In this document: piece after piece, positions 61,490-64,000 of the stretch
Layout of the letters: every line of letters begins with the position of its first letter
How positions within the stretch are numbered: position 1 is the first letter of the stretch
From: Chloracidobacterium sp.
Lineage (GTDB): Bacteria; Acidobacteriota; Blastocatellia; Pyrinomonadales; Pyrinomonadaceae
Assembly (NCBI GenBank): GCA_016715795.1
Contig: JADJXP010000002.1
Span: forward strand, 1,302,001-1,366,000
Length of the DNA: 64,000 bases
Direction: 5' to 3'
Notes under the pieces: generated by a model
Seen by the model: only the letters and a program-made list of their open reading frames with translations
Database searches by the model: none
Told to the model about the DNA's origin: nothing
Position numbers and translations under genes: made by a program

Positions 61490-61689
61490 GCGCGAAATCT
61501 TGAAACAAACGCGGAATACGGCTCTAACCGATTTAACGTCAATAGGTTGCGGTGTTTCAGAAGGACTGAAACAGAGGTGAAACAGAACGAAACACGCTAT
61601 TTGCTGTTCTCGGCGTAAGACGTTACAGTAAATAGACTTACGCTGTTTCGGTCTGACCAGTCCTGAAAATGGGGTATTCTTAATAGTTT

Positions 61690-62781
61690 ATGTCGGCACC
61701 TTCGACACAGATTCAGGATCTGCGAGAGCGGCTCATGAATGAGCTGAGCCCTCTAACTTCCCTAGCGCCTGATGCCCTGGGCATCGCGGACGCCGAGGCT
61801 CGGCTCCGCGAGGTCAATGACGTAAAGGTGCGGCTCACCGGCAAAAAGTCGGAACTTGCCGGCCTGAAGAAGGCGATCGGACAAGTAGAACCCGAACACC
61901 GGGCCGAATTTGCGCAGGCCGTTCAGTCGCTTGAACGTAACGCGACCGACGCTATCGATGCCGCCGAGTCGTCACTTTCAGCGCACATCGCAAAGCTGCG
62001 GATCGAACGTGAACGGCTCGACGTAACGATCCCCGGCCGACGGCCGCGAACGGGCCATCTGCATCCGATCACGATACTGCGGCAGCGGATCGAGGATATT
62101 TTTGTATCGATGGGCTACGCGATCGAGGACGACCGTGAGATAGAGACGGACTATTACAACTTTGACGCGTTGAATATTCCCGAAAATCACCCTGCGCGCG
62201 AATCGCAGGACACCTTCTACACGACCGAAGGCTTTGCTCTCAGGTCACAAACATCGACCGTTCAAATTCGAGCGATGGAACGCCGCGGCGTACCGATACG
62301 CATCCTCGCCCCCGGCAAGGTCTATCGCCGCGACACGCCCGATATGACGCACACGCCGATGTTTCATCAGCTTGAGGGCCTCTGCGTCGATAAAGGCATC
62401 ACGATGGCTCATCTCAAGGGAACAGTTACCGAATGGTTGCGACGCCTCTTCGGCCCCGACACGCGAACACGCTTCCGTCCGTCGTACTTCCCCTTCACTG
62501 AACCATCGGCCGAATTCGATTTCTCGTGTTTCGTCTGCCACGGTTCGGGCAAGGTTGGTGACGACCGATGTCGCCCCTGCAAAGGCTCCGGGTGGATCGA
62601 ACTGGGCGGCAGCGGCATGGTCCATCCAAACGTCCTGCGAGCATGCGGCGTTGATCCAACGGTTTACAGCGGCTTTGCCTTCGGCTTTGGTTTGGAGCGC
62701 ATGGCCGCGATGATGTTCAACATCGACGACATCCGCCATTTATTCGAGAACGACGTGCGGTTTTTGGAGCAGTTCAGATGA
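61690..62781 (+). CDS. pheS: Phenylalanyl-tRNA synthetase alpha subunit
   Basis: Catalytic subunit of the alpha2-beta2 synthetase. 363 residues: N-terminal coiled coil (about 1-105), HPARESQDTFYTTEGFALRS, TSTVQIRAMERRGVPIRI, YRRDTPDMTHTPMFHQLEGL (motif 2) and FGFGLERMAAMMFNIDDIR (motif 3). Before motif 3 is a Cys-rich insert, FVCHGSGK then CRPCKGSGW, common in bacterial PheS. Its stop overlaps the pheT start (ATGA). Confidence 0.96.
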   Translation: MSAPSTQIQDLRERLMNELSPLTSLAPDALGIADAEARLREVNDVKVRLTGKKSELAGLKKAIGQVEPEHRAEFAQAVQSLERNATDAIDAAESSLSAHIAKLRIERERLDVTIPGRRPRTGHLHPITILRQRIEDIFVSMGYAIEDDREIETDYYNFDALNIPENHPARESQDTFYTTEGFALRSQTSTVQIRAMERRGVPIRILAPGKVYRRDTPDMTHTPMFHQLEGLCVDKGITMAHLKGTVTEWLRRLFGPDTRTRFRPSYFPFTEPSAEFDFSCFVCHGSGKVGDDRCRPCKGSGWIELGGSGMVHPNVLRACGVDPTVYSGFAFGFGLERMAAMMFNIDDIRHLFENDVRFLEQFR

Positions 62782-64000
62782 ACATCAGCTATGACTGGCT
62801 AAAAGACCTGATCGAACTTGACCTGACTGCTGAACAAGCGGCGGCTGAACTGACGCGCGTTGGTCTGGCGGTCGAGGGCATCCATCCGCACGGCGACGAT
62901 CTCGTTTTGGACATCGATCTAACCTCGAACAGGCCGGATTGCCTCTCGCATATCGGCGTGGCGCGGGAATTGGGCGTCAGCACGGGGAAACCGCTGAAAT
63001 TGAGCGATTCGTCGCAGGATATTCCGGTACCAGCCGTTTTGGCAGAAAGCCTCGTAAAGATCGAGGATCCCGACCTGTGTAACCGGTTTACAGCACGAAT
63101 CATCCGAAACGTAAAGGTTGGTCCGTCGCCGCAGTGGCTGGTTGACCGTTTAGAGGCTATCGGCGAACGGCCGATCAATAACATCGCGGATATTACGAAT
63201 TACGTTATGCACGAGCTCGGCCAGCCGATGCATGCGTTCGATCTCGACAAATTAGCGGAGAATCGTATCGTCGTAAGGCGTGCCGGGACCGGCGAGACGA
63301 TCACTACGCTCGACGAAGCGGACCGAACTCTCGACACAAGAATGCTCTGCATCTGTGACGCCGAAAAACCGGCGGCAATCGGCGGCATAATGGGCGGTTT
63401 GGCATCGTCGATAACGGAATCAACAGTTAATGTTATACTTGAGGTTGCATACTTTAACCGTGCGAATATAAGAAGTACGTCGCGACGACTAAACCTTGCC
63501 ACTGAGGCAAGCTACAGATTCGAACGCGGCGTCGATATCAACAATCTGATCCGGGCATCGAATCGTGCGGCACAGTTGATCGTCGACCTCGCGGGTGGCG
63601 AATTAACCGAGTTTGTCGATGTTTTCCCGACGCAATGGACGGCAAATGAGGTCATTTCCACGGATATCTCGGCGGCGACGGCCCGTTTGACCGGCATGAA
63701 TGTCGCGAAAGACGACTGTGACAGGATTCTCGCCGCCCTCGGCATTGAAGAGAAAGGAGATTCTACCTATAGTTCCCCGTCGTGGCGGCATGATATCGCT
63801 ATTGAGGAAGACCTTGTCGAGGAGGTCGCCCGCCACGCCGGGTACGAGAATATCGCTGACGAGCTGCCGCCGACATACGGCGCCGGCGAATACCAGCCGA
63901 CCGAGCACCGCGAGCGTGTTTTGCGGCAAACACTTGTAAACATTGGGTTTGACGAGGCTATCTCATATAGTTTTATCGATGCGGGGCACGACGAGGTGTT
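62778..64000 (+). CDS. pheT: Phenylalanyl-tRNA synthetase beta subunit, cut by window end
   Basis: Beta subunit with editing and structural roles; 407 codons are visible. It opens MNISYDWLKDLIELD and reaches TRVGLAVEGIHPHGDDLVLD, then directly DIDLTSNRPDCLSHIGVARE of the B1 domain. The roughly 110-residue OB-fold tRNA-binding domain (B2) usually inserted there is missing. The B3/B4 editing region (NVKVGPSPQWLVDRLEAIG, NNIADITNYVMHELGQPMHA FDLD, GGIMGG) and B5 (ERGVDINNLIRAS, SPSWRHDIAIEEDLVEEVAR) follow. Editing residues look conserved. Confidence 0.95.
   Translation, partial: MNISYDWLKDLIELDLTAEQAAAELTRVGLAVEGIHPHGDDLVLDIDLTSNRPDCLSHIGVARELGVSTGKPLKLSDSSQDIPVPAVLAESLVKIEDPDLCNRFTARIIRNVKVGPSPQWLVDRLEAIGERPINNIADITNYVMHELGQPMHAFDLDKLAENRIVVRRAGTGETITTLDEADRTLDTRMLCICDAEKPAAIGGIMGGLASSITESTVNVILEVAYFNRANIRSTSRRLNLATEASYRFERGVDINNLIRASNRAAQLIVDLAGGELTEFVDVFPTQWTANEVISTDISAATARLTGMNVAKDDCDRILAALGIEEKGDSTYSSPSWRHDIAIEEDLVEEVARHAGYENIADELPPTYGAGEYQPTEHRERVLRQTLVNIGFDEAISYSFIDAGHDEV

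Larger units (their letters stand above)
61294..61689 (+). promoter_or_regulatory. 396-base intergenic region upstream of pheS, structured leader
   Basis: No convincing gene. It contains a promoter and terminator-like hairpin (listed separately), then between 61550 and 61660 several strong pairings. TGTTTCAG pairs with CTGAAACA (61553-61573, 5-base loop). CTATTTGCTG (61597-61606) pairs with CAGTAAATAG (61626-61635). CGAAACA (61588-61594) pairs with TGTTTCG (61644-61650). GCGTAAG pairs with CTTACGC (61613-61643) as an alternative. Repeated GAAACA motifs allow mutually exclusive folds. A 49-codon GTG-started frame (61431-61580) has a faintly transposase-like sequence, so part may be a decayed element. 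Confidence 0.5.

Noticed and set aside
61471..61503. Possible Phe leader peptide MAVVFFCAKS before pheS
   Set aside because: Only two Phe codons, overlaps the terminator stem, and has no ribosome-binding site; too weak compared with the Thr leader of thrS.
61431..61580. 49-codon GTG frame in the pheS leader, faintly like the N-terminus of some transposases (VAFHGGRLFLREILKQT)
   Set aside because: No catalytic motif and no matching terminal repeats; noted only as an alternative explanation of the region.

Overview
The window comes from the chromosome of a GC-rich, Gram-negative bacterium. It encodes LptB and an LptC/LptA-type protein for LPS export, a TolC-type outer-membrane channel and a KdtX/WaaE-like glycosyltransferase. 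A VWFA protein of the secreted type common in Acidobacteriota, a tricorn-like protease, RNase J, long-form HPF, HD-GYP and FHA/kinase/PP2C signalling genes, and many signal-peptide proteins ending in A-Q point to Acidobacteriota, most likely a Blastocatellia-type lineage. That placement is inference from gene content. I see no phage, no complete insertion sequence and no CRISPR array.

Layout. 1-5889: end of gap (minus), then tolC-like, a glycosyltransferase and three secreted proteins (plus). 5907-24792: a long minus-strand housekeeping block read from right to left: ftsY, ribD, rsmA, rnj, a PLP decarboxylase, a small membrane protein, an SDR, uppP, recJ, lptC/A fusion, lptB, rpoN, hpf, rapZ, a PTS EIIA, arginase and ddl. 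Many neighbours overlap by 4-8 bases. 24910-31268: a small molybdopterin-fold protein, a hairpin-rich repeat cluster, a YIP1-type membrane protein, an HD-GYP protein and a CtpA-type protease. 31458-37726: tricorn-like protease, OppD/OppF ATPases and a second YIP1 protein. 37727-43600: a MacAB-like efflux operon (minus) carrying an S23-type four-helix-bundle gene flanked by inverted repeats and a 21-bp tandem array. 43859-48205: FHA, FHA-kinase, RDD and FHA-GAF-PP2C signalling operon. 48231-55152: exported peptidases (M28, S9, M1), a divergent arginase-fold protein and a DUF4087 protein. 55230-64000: tRNA-Val, thrS, infC, rpmI and rplT, then kbl and tdh on the opposite strand, then pheS and pheT (truncated by the window edge).

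The most interesting signal is the 245-base gap between tRNA-Val and thrS. It holds a 16-codon ORF, MLSKNFAVTTTTTARL, with five consecutive threonine codons and a stop in a hairpin loop. The ORF lies inside a nested set of long-range helices, and a further 10-bp helix ends four bases before the thrS start codon. This looks like a ribosome-sensed threonine leader controlling threonyl-tRNA synthetase, next to the threonine-degrading tdh-kbl pair. infC in the same operon begins with ATC, as expected for IF3 autoregulation. pheS has its own highly structured 5' region with a promoter and a terminator-like hairpin.

Other oddities are an 862-residue LptC-LptA fusion, a RapZ without its Walker A lysine, a RibD with a zinc-ligand Cys changed to His, an arginase-fold protein missing half its metal ligands, and a PheT without its N-terminal tRNA-binding domain.
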